A stretch of 64,000 nt of DNA from Dugong dugon (Eukaryota > Chordata > Mammalia > Sirenia > Dugongidae). A program made the translations under genes and the position numbers. The stretch spans positions 8,543,001-8,607,000 of the forward strand of contig CM057482.1 in NCBI GenBank assembly GCA_030035585.1. The letters run 5' to 3'. The notes under the pieces are model-generated. The model had not been told where the DNA came from, did not search any database, and saw only the letters and a program-made list of their open reading frames with translations. Below are positions 31,848-42,895 of this stretch, piece by piece (within the stretch, counting starts at the first letter, position 1; the number at the start of each line of letters is the position of its first letter).

Positions 31848-31985
31848 GTGTGCGTGTGTACGTGTGTGTGTGCATGTGTGCGCGTGTGCATGCATGTGTG
31901 GTGTGTGTGTGAGCACTCCATAAGTGTGCGTGTGTGCATTGTGAGCATGCGTGAGCACTCCATAAACGTGTATGTGATAGTTGCC
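31832..31985 (+). repeat. Minisatellite: TG runs alternating with a 'gagcactccataa' module
   Basis: Three copies of the module (31832, 31910, 31951) are separated by TG/TGCG runs. The module is the end of the L2 tail, so the array seems to have grown out of the LINE. Confidence 0.8.
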
Positions 31986-32577
31986 TGACGGTCAAGAAGG
32001 TGCAACGGGTGTTGCTGGCATCTGGGGGCAGGGAGGGCTGGCATGGGCTGTGTTCATTTGTCCCACCAAGAAACAGGTCTGCTTAGAAGTGGGGTAGAGG
32101 AGAAGGGGGAGGTGAGGACCCCGAGAACTGAGCGTCCTCTCCTGCCAGTTTTCCTCCCTAAGGCTCCGTCAGTGAGCAAGGGTCCGAAAGACCAATCCCC
32201 TTTCAGGCCGTTAGTCTGGGTCTAAAGAGTTTCCTAAAGCTCCCTCGTGACGCAAATGGTTCGCACTCAACTATTACCCAGCTGGTTTCTTTTTGGACAG
32301 CACCTCCTCATTCTAACGGAGACAGCAGAACAGTCTCTTCCTGCCCCAGATGGGTGTTACAGGATAAATGAAAAGGAGAAGGTGCTATGCAGATGCTGGT
32401 CTTTACTTGGATGAGAGCAACCAACCCTTCGCAAGAACTGGCGTCCAGGAGCTGCCAGGTGCCCTTTGGAACTCTTCTCTGCAGGAGCCAGGTAGTTAAC
32501 TGCTCACGGGTCAGTGAGGCAAGAGCTCCTAAGCTACCTCAGTTTCCCCAGCATGCTCAGACTCCTAGAGACTAAGA
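31986..32577. other. Mostly unique; possible AfroSINE head near 32233-32285
   Basis: 'agctccctcgtgacgcaaat' looks like a decayed plus-strand AfroSINE head without body. Nothing else is recognised. Confidence 0.4.
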
Positions 32578-32778
32578 ACCAAACCCTCACTGTTGAGCTG
32601 ATTCCAACTCATGGCGACCCTGTGTGTGCAGAGTAGAACTGCTCCATAGGGCTTTCACAGCCGTGACCTTTTGGAAGAGGATCTACAGGCTTTTCTTCTG
32701 AGGAGTCTCTGGGTAGGTTTGAACCACTAACCTTGCTTAGTAGTCAAGCACTTAACTGTTCGAGCCACCCAGGGATTC
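32578..32778 (-). repeat. AfroSINE, 'gtccctgggtgg' subtype
   Basis: A-rich tail, 'gagctgattccaactcatgg', 'gtagtcaagcacttaactg' and 'gccacccagggattc'. Confidence 0.92.
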
Positions 32779-33353
32779 AGACTAACAACAGCTCCATCCA
32801 AAGAAGCCCAAGCTAACACAAGTGGAAGTTTAATTGGCTACCTCCCGCACAGGTGTGCACGCTTGACCAGGAAGGCCCAGGAGAGAGGCTGTACCTTCTT
32901 CCTTCATTTCACACATTAACACATGTACCTGAATGTAGGTCTACTCTGAATACAAGACTTCTTTTTTTTTCCCCAAACGAGAAGATTTTTAAAAAACAAC
33001 TTTTGTGACCAGCTTGAACATATACATGTTTAGGAATATAGGTGGAAAGGCCAAATACTACTACTAATATTTATTATCTACACACATTTTAAAACCACAC
33101 AGTATATGAAGTAACAGAGAAATACTGCTTCTCGTCTCCTCTCACATTTCATGAAATAGTCTTATTCAAACTCTTCGTGGCCTCAATGCCACTGTTCTCA
33201 TCACCGGAGCTACTTTCTCAGTCCCCTCCACAGGGTTCCAGAGCTCCTCGCCTTCAATTCCTAATTGCCTGAAATCTAGCAGTTGTTGAATTCATGTTTC
33301 CTGTTGTCGCTGGGAATTTATCCCAAGCCACAAGTACCAGTACCTGTTTGTGT
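32779..33353. other. No feature recognised
   Basis: AT-rich unique sequence with a T/A-rich patch at 32960-33000. Confidence 0.45.
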
Positions 33354-33562
33354 TTCGTTGTTGCTAGTTGCCATTGAGTCAATTCCAACTCATGGCGACC
33401 CCATGTGTGCAGAGTAGAACCGCTCCACAGGGTTTTCAAGGCTGTGAACTTTTGGAAGCAGATTTCCAGGCCTGTCTTCCGAGGCACCTGTGGCTGGGTT
33501 CAAACTGCCAGCTTTTCAGCTAGTAATCGAGTGCTTAACCATTTGAGCTACCCAGGGCCTCC
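33354..33562 (-). repeat. AfroSINE, 'gtccctgggtgg' subtype, with target duplication
   Basis: Flanks 'gtacctgtttgtgt' (33340-33353) and 'gtgcctgtttgtgt' (33563-33576) differ at one of 14 bases and define the insertion exactly. Confidence 0.95.
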
Positions 33563-33825
33563 GTGCCTGTTTGTGTAACGTGAGACAAATGTTTGTTTTT
33601 CAACTTCCTTTTTGAGTATATATGTGATCTCTATAACATAACCGTTTTCAGTATCATCTTGATAAATGATCTTTAAAAGGCTTGTTTGCCATGAGGCCTA
33701 AACCTAGGAATAATTATTAAATTTACATTAATTTCCTTGCTTCTTTTTTAAACAAATTCTGTCAAGTGATCTTACCAATCTAAAACTAGTATTGATTGTA
33801 TCTTTTCAGGATTTTGTATATTCTC

Positions 33826-34335
33826 TGTCATGGACTGAATTGTGTCTCCCCAAAATATCTGTCAACTTGGCTAGGCCATGATTCCCAGTATTGTGTGAAT
33901 TGTCCACCATTTTGTTATCTGATACGATTTTCCCATGTGTTGTAAATCCTATCTCTATGGTATTAATGAGGCGGAATCAGTGGCATTTATGTTAATGAGG
34001 AAGTACTCAATCTACAAGATTAGGTTGTGTTTTAAGTCAATCTCTTTTGAGATATAAAAGAGAGAAGCCTGCAGAGAGACATGGGGACCTCATAACACCG
34101 AGAAACAAGAGCCAGGAGAATAGCACATCTGGCGCTGAGAAGCTCCTGGACCGGGGGGAAGACTGTTGACAAGGCCCTTCCTCCAGAGCCAACAGAGAGA
34201 GAAAGACTTTCCTGGGATGTGATACCCCGAATTCAGATTTCTAACCTACTAGACTGTGAGAGAATACATGTCTCTTTTTGAAAGCCATCCACTTGTGGTA
34301 TTTTTGTTACAGCAGCGCTAGATAACTAAGATGTT
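33826..34335 (+). mobile_element. MaLR-like solo LTR, long variant
   Basis: Starts 'tgtcatggactgaattgtgtc' and ends 'gcgctagataactaagatg'. It carries the 'gtcaacttggctaggccatg' block missing from the 18304 copy. Flanks 'ttctc' and 'ttccc' may be a 5-base duplication with one change. Confidence 0.85.
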
Positions 34336-34808
34336 CCCCAAATAGTATTTTGTTATTCAAAATATAGTTATTGAGAGAACACCCTGTAATTGAGAGCCTA
34401 AGGCTGCTCCCTCTTTTCTGAAGGATTTTAGGCCAGTGGTACATTAACAGGATCCATAGGAAAGAATTATGATAACCCTTGTTAGAACAAAAATTATATT
34501 AAGCCAATAATATAAATTGATTTGAAGTTTACTTAATACACGATTTGCAAATCACACAACACTTCTGACTAAAGATTGGAAGTGTTCCAGAGATGAGAGA
34601 ACATCCAAAGATCCTTATGCCCCATCTTATCCATGGAAACAGGGCCAGAACGGTGTTTACATAATAACAATTTACCCTAAAACACAGCTTCCAGCTGACC
34701 CTGGAGTTTCTGCTTCTGGAAACTGACTGCACATAGATAATTCTTCAAATAGAGCACAATGCCTAAGGCAAAATGGTCTTTACCAATTAACAAGACAATT
34801 GTTTGACA
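34336..34808. other. No feature recognised
   Basis: AT-rich sequence without a recognisable element. Confidence 0.4.
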
Positions 34809-35003
34809 GGAGCCCTGGTGTCCAAATCATTAAGTGCTGGGCTGCTATCCAAAAGGTCGGTGGTTCGAACCCCCCAGCTGCTCTGCGGGAGAAAGATGTG
34901 GCAGCCTGCTTCTGTGAAGATTTATAGCCTTGGAAGCCCTGTGGGGCAGTTCTGCTCTATCCTACAGGGTCGTTATGAGTCGGGTTTGACAGCAATGGGT
35001 TAC
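34809..35003 (+). repeat. AfroSINE, full length
   Basis: 'ggagccctggtgtccaaatc', B box 'gtggttcgaacccc' well kept, 'gagaaagatgtggcagcctg'; the A box is damaged. Confidence 0.92.
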
Positions 35004-35639
35004 TGTCTGACTTAAAGGTGACTTTAGGAGACCAGTGTGCTCAAGGTTCAAAAGATCATCTCACAGCAGTAGCCTGGGTGGGTCACCCCAACTCCATGGA
35101 CCCCAGAAATCTGGATTCTACCAGAATTAAAACTCTGTTTCTTACCCCTGTTTATTTAAGTCTTGTATCCTTCCTAAAAAACACTCAGAATGAGGCTCCC
35201 CGGGGGAGTTTCATTAAGGCCTTTCAGGAGCCTAGGTTCCCGACTGATATACGTCATGTCACTGCTGAGCTCCTGGGTCCAGACTCTAGCCCAGTCAATG
35301 GATAAAGAATGTGTTCCTATTTAAAAGAGGCAGAGGAGACCAACCTGGGCCCAGGGAGTTTGTCTTTCTGGAATATTATAAGACTGTACAAAACAGTAGA
35401 AAAGTTAATTTGTGAAATCCCAACACACGTGGCAAACTGTTTCAGGCACAGAGGTATCTCTAGCTTGGTGTGCCATAGCTACTTGTGAAGTTTTTACTTA
35501 ACCCTGGAAAGGAAAGTTCTGTTAATAGGAAAGTTATGGATGGAATAACAACAACTATGATTTCCATGTATCATGTACTTCCTTTTATTGGGTACTTATT
35601 GTGTGGTAAGCATTATGCATGCATATCTCGTTCATTTTC
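35004..35639. other. No feature recognised
   Basis: Unique sequence. Bases 35550-35640 ('gtacttattgtgtggtaagc') loosely resemble a reversed MIR core. Confidence 0.4.
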
Positions 35640-35730
35640 TTTTTCTAGCCTTTCATATTAAACATTTAACTCATTTATTTTTAATCTTGTTTTTCCAGTA
35701 ACATATTTAAGGCTATAAATGTACCTCTAA

Positions 35731-35928
35731 ACCTGTTGCCGTCGAGTCGATTCTGACTCATAATGACCCTACAGGACAAGGTAGAACTGCCTCCTAGTGT
35801 TTCCAAGGCTACAAATCTTTACGGAAGCAGACTGCCACGTCTTTCTCCCATGGAGTAGCTGGTGCCCTCAAACCGCCGAACTTTAGGTTAGCAGCTGAGT
35901 GCTTAACCACTGCACCACCAGGGCTCCC
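35731..35928 (-). repeat. AfroSINE inside an old L1
   Basis: It is full length. Flanks 'aatgtacctcta' (left) and 'aatgtacattta' (right) look like a diverged target duplication. Confidence 0.93.
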
Positions 35929-36323
35929 TAATGTACATTTAGGTACTGCTTTATCTGCATACCAAGTTTTGTTGGATAGTTCTTTCATAGTTGTTCAAGT
36001 CTAAATAGCTTATAATTTAATAAAAAGATTTTCGTTTTAATCCACAACATATTTAGGGGTATTTTTTTCTATTTAATAGCATTGTGGATAGAAAATATGA
36101 TTTGTATGCTACAAATTATTTGAAGTTTGTTAAGGCTTCCTTTGTTTAAATGGTCCACATGTGCTTGAAGAGAATACGCATTCTCTATTTGAGTGCCAGG
36201 TTCCGTATATTTATTTTGAATCAGGCATATTAAATTAGCTGCTCTAAGCTTACAGAGCTTTGCTGTTTTTTAGTTTCAGGTCTTAACAGAAGTACATGAA
36301 AGAAGTCACTATGAGTATGTTCC

Positions 36324-36494
36324 AAAAAACCAAAAACTAAACCAGTTGCCGTCAAGTCGATTCTGACTCATAGTGACCCTATAGCACAGAGTAGAACTGC
36401 CCCCTAGGGTTTCCAAGGAGCAGCTGGTGGATTCGAACTGCTGACCTTTTGGTTAACAGCCTGAGCTCGTAACCACTGCACCACCAGGGCTCAC
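36324..36494 (-). repeat. AfroSINE, short form, inside an old L1
   Basis: A-rich tail, 'gttgccgtcaagtcgattct', 'ccaaggagcagctggtggat'. Flanks 'gagtatgtt' and 'gactatgtt' suggest a target duplication. Confidence 0.93.
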
Positions 36495-36964
36495 GACTAT
36501 GTTAGATTAATACCAATTCATCATTTCTATGAGTCCTTGGTGGGATGTTGCTTTAATGTACTGTCCCTGTTTTTACCTAATAATTATTTGGTCTTAAATT
36601 TGGTTGGTTGGATATAAATACTGCTATACATGTAGTATCTTCATAGGTAATTTATTTACATTTATTACAATGACTAATACATTTTAATATTATTTCCACC
36701 ATATCATTTTGTTGTCTGTATGCCACACCTTCTCTTTGCTTCTTTTTTTTTTTTCCTCCTTTCCTTATCTTTGTACATGCTGTCCCCACAACCAGAGTTT
36801 GAGATAAGGGCCTGCCTGCAGCTTGTTTGTTTTGAGAAATGATTCAAGGACTAGGAATGGATGACTGGGAAGAAGGAAACAGGGAAGAAGCAAAGCTAAT
36901 TATCACCCACCCTTATTAGAGCAAATGGGGCTCATCCCCAGTAGGAACCCTCTGAGAAGCTATA

Positions 36965-37333
36965 AAGGCGGTCCCCAGATTATGACTAGCTCTTTTCCTA
37001 AATCTGTCTTTAAATGGAATTTGTACTTACGTCAGAACAGTTAGGTACAGTTCTTACTGAACATCAGTTAGTCAAACGTTTGTCTTAGTATATAGCCTAC
37101 CTTTCAATGCATTAAAAAAGTTAAAGAAACACTTCCAGGTACACTAAAACATCTTTAACACAATAATACAGTAATAATAATAATATTTTGATGCACATTG
37201 CAAAGTAGCTCCCCATTTGTTATTGCTAACCATTGTATGTACCTTGAATTTTTAATACAATAGGCTTTATAGGGTTTGGTTCGTACCTACAGATTGTATG
37301 TAAACCTGATGTCTGTAACCCGGGGACTGCCTG
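36965..37333. mobile_element. Tigger/pogo-like non-autonomous DNA transposon (about 369 bp)
   Basis: Terminal inverted repeats 'aaggcggtccccagattatg' and, as complement of the right end, 'caggcagtccccgggttaca' are flanked by TA on each side (36963-36964, 37334-37335), the Tc1/mariner target signature. The interior is AT-rich with no transposase frame. Confidence 0.78.
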
Positions 37334-37494
37334 TATAGAATGCATCTCAGACTTACCCGCAGAGATGTTAATATTGTTTTTTGAATGTGGCTATGTCATT
37401 TTAATTTTCTCTTTCTATATCTCATAGACCATTACTATGATTTGAAGCGGAGGGTATTCTTCACGGCATGGATTTACACCACCATCTTGTTTGG

Positions 37495-37670
37495 AGTTTA
37501 TCATTTAATTCTCATGTAATCCTGAGGCACTTTATCATTTCCATTTTAGAAATAAATAGAAGCTCAGAAGGGTGAAGTAACTTGCCTGAAGCCACATAGC
37601 TAAGAAGTAATTGAGCCAGAACTGAAACTCTGGTCTATTTGATTCCACAGCCTTTCTTCTCCACCGTAAG
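37495..37670 (-). repeat. MIR SINE
   Basis: 'catttaattctcatgtaatc', 'aagtaacttgcctgaagcca', 'catagctaagaagtaattga' and 'tggtctatttgattccacag' in reversed MIR order. Confidence 0.82.
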
Positions 37671-39117
37671 CTGTACCATCTTGTGTTACATGGGAGTTGG
37701 ATCTGGCCTGTGCTGACCTGGGTTATAGTGTCACTTATGAGCTCAGCCTCACCAGTCCTTAAATAGGGGTGCCATTCTTATACAAAGGGGACTGACAGGA
37801 CCAAGCTACTAAATGGTATCTGTGCAATTGGAATCCATCGCTGTCCAAACAGGAGTATTCTAGAGAGAGACTGAAAATTACAGAAGCCAAGTGGTTTTGT
37901 AACCTTTATCCAAAGAAGGCTTTGTTTTGGATCACAGCTTTGTCTACTCCCCAAAGAGCGCAGATTACTAAGCACATCAGGTAATAATTGACTAAATGAC
38001 AGGCTACTGTGATTGAGAAATTAACCACGTCTGTTTTTCTTCTGTAAACTCACTGGAAAAGAATGTGAGGTATTTTCCCCTCTTCCACTTAAGAGGCCTT
38101 TGTGTCTTGGAAGGCTGGGCTTCTCTTGCTCCAGGGGAGAGTTAGAGGCCTTTGTTTGATTTTCTAAGAGTCGGGAGACTTAAAGCTGATTGTTAGAGGT
38201 GGTGAGGGCTGGGAAGGGGGTCCTGGGCCCAGAAGTCATTCAATGGATGGCAGGATCCCTTGCTGCCAGGCCTCACTAGGTGTGCAGGTGTGCGGGGGAG
38301 GCCGTGCCCTCAGAGTGGCAGGGCCTTTGGGGAAGCGCTGGGTGGACAACGGGGCGTCAAGGGACTGAATACCTGCGCTGTGGCCTTCAGTTTGGAATCT
38401 GTGCTGTGAGCAGCAGCAAAAGCCTTTAATGGGCCCACCTGGGCTTGGACAGTGACTACCCCTCAATTCCAGGGGCCATGAAGGCCTCAGAGTTCTGCTT
38501 GGAAGGAGAGAGAGGGACCCTGAAAAAGGGCTGGGATTGAATTTTCTGAGATCCTGGTAGGTGGGGTCTAAGTATGATTTGCTTTGATTTAAAAATCAAA
38601 TAATAATGGCCAAATCTTGAAGTAAGTTTTTCTAATATGTTTGTTGAAACAGGTCTTAACTTTTTCCTTTTTTTTTTAATTCCTCGGAAATGGTTGATCA
38701 ATAACTGATATGACATAACTATTCCAAGTCTACCTTCCGGTAAAAATGTCTTCTATCCTGGTAATTTAAATTCTAAATTGCCTCCAGATGAGGCTTTAAA
38801 AAGCACTCCGCGATTCAATCTCCACCGAATTGAGTTTCTGTGGGAAGCGTGCTCACCCCCGAGGGCGGCTTGCAGGTTTTTGAAAGGCCCGGGCTCTGGA
38901 CAGGGCTGGAAATTTCGACTTGGGGCCTCAGAACCCTCCATCTGCATGACTCAGCCTCGGGGCCTGTGGGCCCTGGACGCTAGCCCAGAGCTGAACATTC
39001 AACTGGAAGTGAGTGAGGAGACTTGGAAACACTCCAGAGTCTCACGACCCTTTCTCACCTACCCTATTAGAGCAAGGGGCAGAAGGGGACCCGGGGATGA
39101 GGAGGAGAGTGTTCTGT
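37671..39117. other. No feature recognised
   Basis: Unique sequence becoming GC-richer toward 39 kb. The 134-residue plus frame at 38778-39182 reads into the microsatellite and has no known domain. Confidence 0.5.
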
Positions 39118-39405
39118 GGTCTCTGTGGGCGTCTCTCTGTGTGTCTGTATATCTGTCTCTGTGTGTGTCTGTCTCAGTGTGATTGTGCGTCTGTGTGTGT
39201 CTGTCTCTGTGTGATTGAGTCTCTGTGTATGTGTGTGTGTGTGTCTCAGTGTTCCTGTGTTTTGGTGTGTCTGTGCCTCTGTGTGTCTGTGTCTCTGTGT
39301 CTGTTTCTGTCTCTGTGTGTCAGTCTGTGTGTGTCTGTGTCTGTCTGTGTGTGGGTCTTTGTCGGTGTGTCTGTCTGTGTGTGAGTCTGTGAGTCTGTCT
39401 ATGGC
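39118..39405. repeat. Long TGTC/TG-type microsatellite
   Basis: About 290 bases of imperfect TG, TCTG and TGTGTC units. Because no stop triplets arise in most frames, it creates long artificial open frames on both strands (39215-39994 plus, 39067-39705 minus). Confidence 0.95.
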
Positions 39406-39885
39406 AGATAGAGGAGGGTGGAATACATTTGATTTAAGTCTTGACTTTAAGAGAAGGAGGTTCAGGGCTGAGGTGGCCGACCTCTCAGTGCCGACGCCCC
39501 TGCGGGCCTTGAGACCACCTGCAGCCAGGCACGGTGACTGTGGCCTAAGCTGCAGGGATGGCGGGAGGCAGGGCTGGGGACCAGGCTTGGCTGAGCCTGG
39601 CGGGGAAGGGGGCGCTGAGGGGCCGGCAGCAGAGCGGGGAGGGTGCGCATGTGGTGAGCAGGCCAGCACATTTAGCCAGGGGCTGGGGACACAGAGGGGC
39701 CACAATGGACCCCAAAGCTCTCAAACTACAACCCATCAATTTCCAGGGGAAAAGTTGCACTCCACCCCACCCCACCCCGAATCCCACACACATGAGACAG
39801 CTCACACGCAACACTTTTCCGCCCCATCCAATTTTGGGACTCTCCCTGTGGCTGTGGAAAAGGAGCCCTCCTTTTTTTTTTTAAC
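39406..39885. other. GC-rich unique sequence
   Basis: Moderate CpG content around 39470-39650, too low to call a CpG island by eye. C/A-rich tract at 39755-39790. No exon supported. Confidence 0.45.
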
Positions 39886-39946
39886 CAGTCATAATGGAAT
39901 TAACTTGACAGCAACGGGTTTGGTTCTTTTGGTTTTGGCTTTGGTT
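39886..39946 (+). repeat. AfroSINE 3' fragment
   Basis: Only 'cttgacagcaacgggtttgg' and a TTTGG-rich tail are left, right before a complete copy. Confidence 0.7.
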
Positions 39947-39950
39947 AGAA

Positions 39951-40165
39951 AGAGCCATGGTGGAGCAGTGGTTAAGAGCTCAGCTGCTAACTGAAAGGTC
40001 AGCAGTTCAAACCCACCAGACACTCTGTGAGAGAAAGATGTGGCAGTCTGCTTCCTTAAAGATTACAGCCTTGGAAACCCTATGCGGCAGTTCTACTCTG
40101 TCACGTAGGGTCACTGGGTGTAGAAATTGACTCAATGGCGTGGGTTTGGTTTTTGCTTTGGTTGG
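39951..40165 (+). repeat. AfroSINE, full length
   Basis: 'agagccatggtggagcagtg', 'agcagttcaaacccaccag', 'gagaaagatgtggcagtctg' and a TTTGGTTTT tail. It landed in or next to the tail of an older copy. Confidence 0.92.
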
Positions 40166-40167
40166 AC

Positions 40168-40345
40168 ACTACCTTTGCTGGGCACTTTCCATTTGTTATC
40201 TCATTTAATGTGCTTGTTACCTTCGACCCGGGTTTTATTATCTCCTTTTACAGATGAGGAAACTGAGGCTCGGAGAGGGGAAGCGGGTTGTTGTTGAGTG
40301 TCAGCTGAGGCAGAACCATGTATACTGAATTCCAGAGTCAATGTC
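40168..40345 (-). repeat. MIR SINE
   Basis: 'tgggcactttccatttgtta', 'ctccttttacagatgaggaa', 'actgaggctcggagagggg' then a decayed head. Confidence 0.8.
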
Positions 40346-40529
40346 TTACCTGGACAATCCTCTACACGCTGGATTGCTCTCTCTTTACATTTCGAAGCAC
40401 ACATACACACCTTAGGGCCCTGTTGTGGAAGCCCATATGGCCCAGAGAGAAGGGTTTCCACATCATGGTAGTCTCTGATTATGATACACACACAGAATAA
40501 CAACAACAAAACTGTTCGTGTAGTAAAAG

Positions 40530-40632
40530 CTGTTGTTGGTCGAGGTGGAGTCTGCTCCTACTCAGGGTGACCCTATGTACAGCAGAAGGAAACACTGCCC
40601 AGTCCCGGGCCATTCTCATGGTCATTGGTATG
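40530..40632 (-). mobile_element. RTE LINE 3' end fragment, left of an LTR (continues 41168-41255)
   Basis: 'ctgttgttggtcgaggtgga', 'agcagaaggaaacactgccc' match the RTE 3' end at 7041-7140. After the LTR it goes on 'attgagtccattgtttgggt' up to about 41255. Confidence 0.75.
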
Positions 40633-41167
40633 TGTCTTAGTCATCAAGTGCTGCTGTAACAGAAATACCACAAGCGGATGGCTTTCACAGAGAGAAATTT
40701 CTTCTCTCGCTGTCTAGGAGGCTAGGAGTCCGAATTCAGGGCAGCAGCTTCACGGGAAGGCTTTCTCTCTCTGTCGGCGCTAGGGGAAGGGCCTTGTCAT
40801 CAGTCTTCCCCTGGACTAAGAGCTTCTCAGTGCAGGGACCCTGGGTCCAAAGGATGTGCTATTGTCCTGCCTCTTATTTCCTGGTGGTATGAGGTCCCCC
40901 CTCCCCCCCCCCGTCTCTCTGCTCCCTTCTCTCTTTTATACTCAAATGAGATTGACTTAAAAGACAACCTAATCTTGTAGATTGAGTCCTGCCTCATTAA
41001 CATAACTGCCTCTAATCCTTCCTCATTAACATCATGGAGGTAGGATTTACAACACATAGGAAAATCACATCAGATGACAAAATGGTGGACAATCACATAA
41101 TACTGGGAATCGTGGACTAGCCAGTTAGACACATATTTTTTAGGAGGACACAATTCAATCCATAACA
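40633..41167 (-). mobile_element. MaLR-like solo LTR with perfect 5-base target duplication
   Basis: 535 bases, TG...CA termini, flanked by GTATG on both sides (40628-40632, 41168-41172). Reversed LTR landmarks: 'tgtcttagtcatcaagtgct', 'gaaatttcttctc', 'ggaggacacaattcaatcca'. It interrupts an RTE fragment. A C-rich run lies at about 40900-40915. Confidence 0.92.
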
Positions 41168-41256
41168 GTATGATTGAGTCCATTGTTTGGGTCATTGTTT
41201 CCATCCATCTCACTGAGGATTTCCCTCGTTTTCATTGGCTAGTGAAAACTAAGGGG

Positions 41257-41427
41257 TTTTTTGTTGTTGCTGTCCAGTTGATTGCAACTCATGGTGACCC
41301 CATGTGTGTCAGAGTAGAACTGTGCTCCATAGAATTTTCAAGGCTGTGACCTCTTGGAAGCAGACTGCCAGGCCTGTCTTCTGAGGTCCCTCTGGGTTGG
41401 TTTGAACTGCCAGCTTTTCATCTAGTA
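41257..41427 (-). repeat. AfroSINE, 'gtccctgggtgg' subtype, outer copy, 3' part
   Basis: 'tgctgtccagttgattgcaa' to 'gccagcttttcatctagta'. Interrupted by another AfroSINE; the head follows at 41635. Confidence 0.92.
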
Positions 41428-41621
41428 CTAAAAAACCAAACCATACCCCTTGCCGTTGAGTCAACTCCAACTCACAGCAACCCTACAGGACAGAATAGAG
41501 CTGCCCCATAGGGTTCCCAAAGCTGTAATCTTTACAGAAGCAGACTGCCTCATCTTTCTCCTGTGGACCAGACAGTGAGTTCGAACTGCTGTCCTTTCGG
41601 TTAGCCCCCTCCAGGGCTCCT
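41428..41621 (-). repeat. AfroSINE inserted into an AfroSINE
   Basis: A-rich tail, 'gccgttgagtcaactccaac' and 'ctccagggctcc' terminus. Flanks 'ttttcatctagta' (41415-41427) and 'ttttcagctagta' (41622-41634) are a 13-base target duplication with one change. Confidence 0.95.
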
Positions 41622-41634
41622 TTTTCAGCTAGTA

Positions 41635-41672
41635 GTCAAGCACTTAAGTGTTTTGCACCAGCCAGGGACTCC
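41635..41672 (-). repeat. AfroSINE, outer copy, head
   Basis: 'gtcaagcacttaagtgtttt' and 'accagccagggactcc' complete the copy begun at 41257. Confidence 0.9.
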
Positions 41673-41726
41673 TCAGTAAAAACCAGCCATTCTTTTCTAC
41701 CCTTTTCTTTCTGGGGACGGGAAAAG

Positions 41727-42035
41727 AATCTCTAATTAGCATAATGTTAAGAGCATGAGCTTTAGAATCAATCTTTAATTAGCTTAATGTTAAGAGCACC
41801 AGTTTTGGCAACAGACAGTCCGGGATTTAAATCTCCATTTCACCGTTTATCAGCTCTAGGATGCCTGATGAGTCATTCAGCCTCTGCAAGCTTCAGTTTC
41901 CTCATCTGTAAAATAGGTTAACAGTAGTGCTTACCTCATTGGCTGTTGTGAAGATTAAATGAGATAATGCCAATGAAGTTAGGCACTCTATTAGTACCAT
42001 CTTTGGCACCCAATAATTACTCAATAAATGGAAGC
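41727..42035 (+). repeat. MIR SINE with a 43-bp internal duplication
   Basis: Plus-strand MIR: 'gcttcagtttcctcatctgt', 'tgttgtgaagattaaatgag', 'aataattactcaataaat'. The 5' end is duplicated: 41727-41769 repeats at 41770-41812 ('taattagc.taatgttaag'). Confidence 0.88.
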
Positions 42036-42895
42036 TTTAATTAGTCCTAATAATAATGATAGGAACAACAAAAACCAACCCAAACATCTGGATGGTCACA
42101 AAAAGCAAGGTGAAGTCCATCCCACGGAGCAACAAGGGTGTGATGTCTGTGTTGTCAAAAGTCTGGTGGGGTGTCAGGATCAGAGAGCTGGCGTGGAAGA
42201 GGGAGAGCACAGGCCTCAGGGACCCCCAACCTTGAAGCGGAAAGGTCAGTGTTTGATCCAGATGGCTGTCTCTAACCCCGCCTCTTCCGTTCTTGGAGTC
42301 TTACTGGGGTACACTGAGGGCTGAGCTTCAACATAGATAGGACAAGTGTGACCCAAAATAAGGGCCGGAAGCCCATACTGGGGTGGAGGGCAAAGGGGGG
42401 AGACAGCCCTGCATCAGGTGCCAATGAGAGTGTCTGCTTTTTGTCCCTGTCACCTGTCAGCTGGGGATTCTGTTCATCACCAGTGCAATGGAATATGGCC
42501 AGCCCAGGGTGAAGGCCCTGTTCAAGATCAGCTCTGGTGTGTCTCTGGGGAGATGTATTTTTAATAGTTTTACTGTCCTCATTAATAAAAAGGATTTATG
42601 AACCTTGTAAAAAATATACATTGAAACAATTCAGAAAAGAGTAAAAAGATGAAAGTAAAATAGAGTGATACGGACTTTTACTGAATATGTATCTATCTGA
42701 ATATTCAGATATATGTGTTATATATACATCTGAATATATGTATTCATATATATGTCATATATTTAAAAACTTTGTATAAGGAAAAATTTCAAACATACAT
42801 AAAAGTAGCATAAATAGCATGATGAACCCCATGTACTCATGATCTACCTTCAACAACTGGAGTGGTTTGTGAAAGTCCCAATTAAATATTTAACA
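42036..42895. other. Mostly unique; AT-rich palindromic patch 42690-42765
   Basis: The patch is built of 'atatatgt'/'tgaatat' words and may be microsatellite-like. Bases 42770-42890 ('aaaatttcaaacatacataa') look like an old LINE remnant that I cannot place. Confidence 0.45.

Larger units (their letters stand above)
35640..36700 (-). mobile_element. Old L1/HAL1-type ORF2 segment with two AfroSINEs inside
   Basis: Plus-strand text ('actgctttatctgcatacca', 'agcattgtggatagaaaata', 'cacatgtgcttgaagagaat', 'cttggtgggatgttgc') is the complement of the L1 endonuclease-to-RT part of ORF2, in the right order. It is interrupted by SINEs at 35731 and 36324. Confidence 0.75.

Noticed and set aside
31500..31988. 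162-residue plus-strand open frame
   Set aside because: The second half is the TG minisatellite and L2 tail; the first half matches nothing known.
39215..39994. 259-residue open frame, the longest in the window, with a 212-residue frame opposite
   Set aside because: Both run through the TGTC/TG microsatellite; the residues are low-complexity Cys/Val/Ser or Thr/His/Arg strings and continue into a SINE.
41730..42035. Possible AfroSINE because of 'gttaagagca'
   Set aside because: The rest is a clear MIR; both share tRNA-derived heads.
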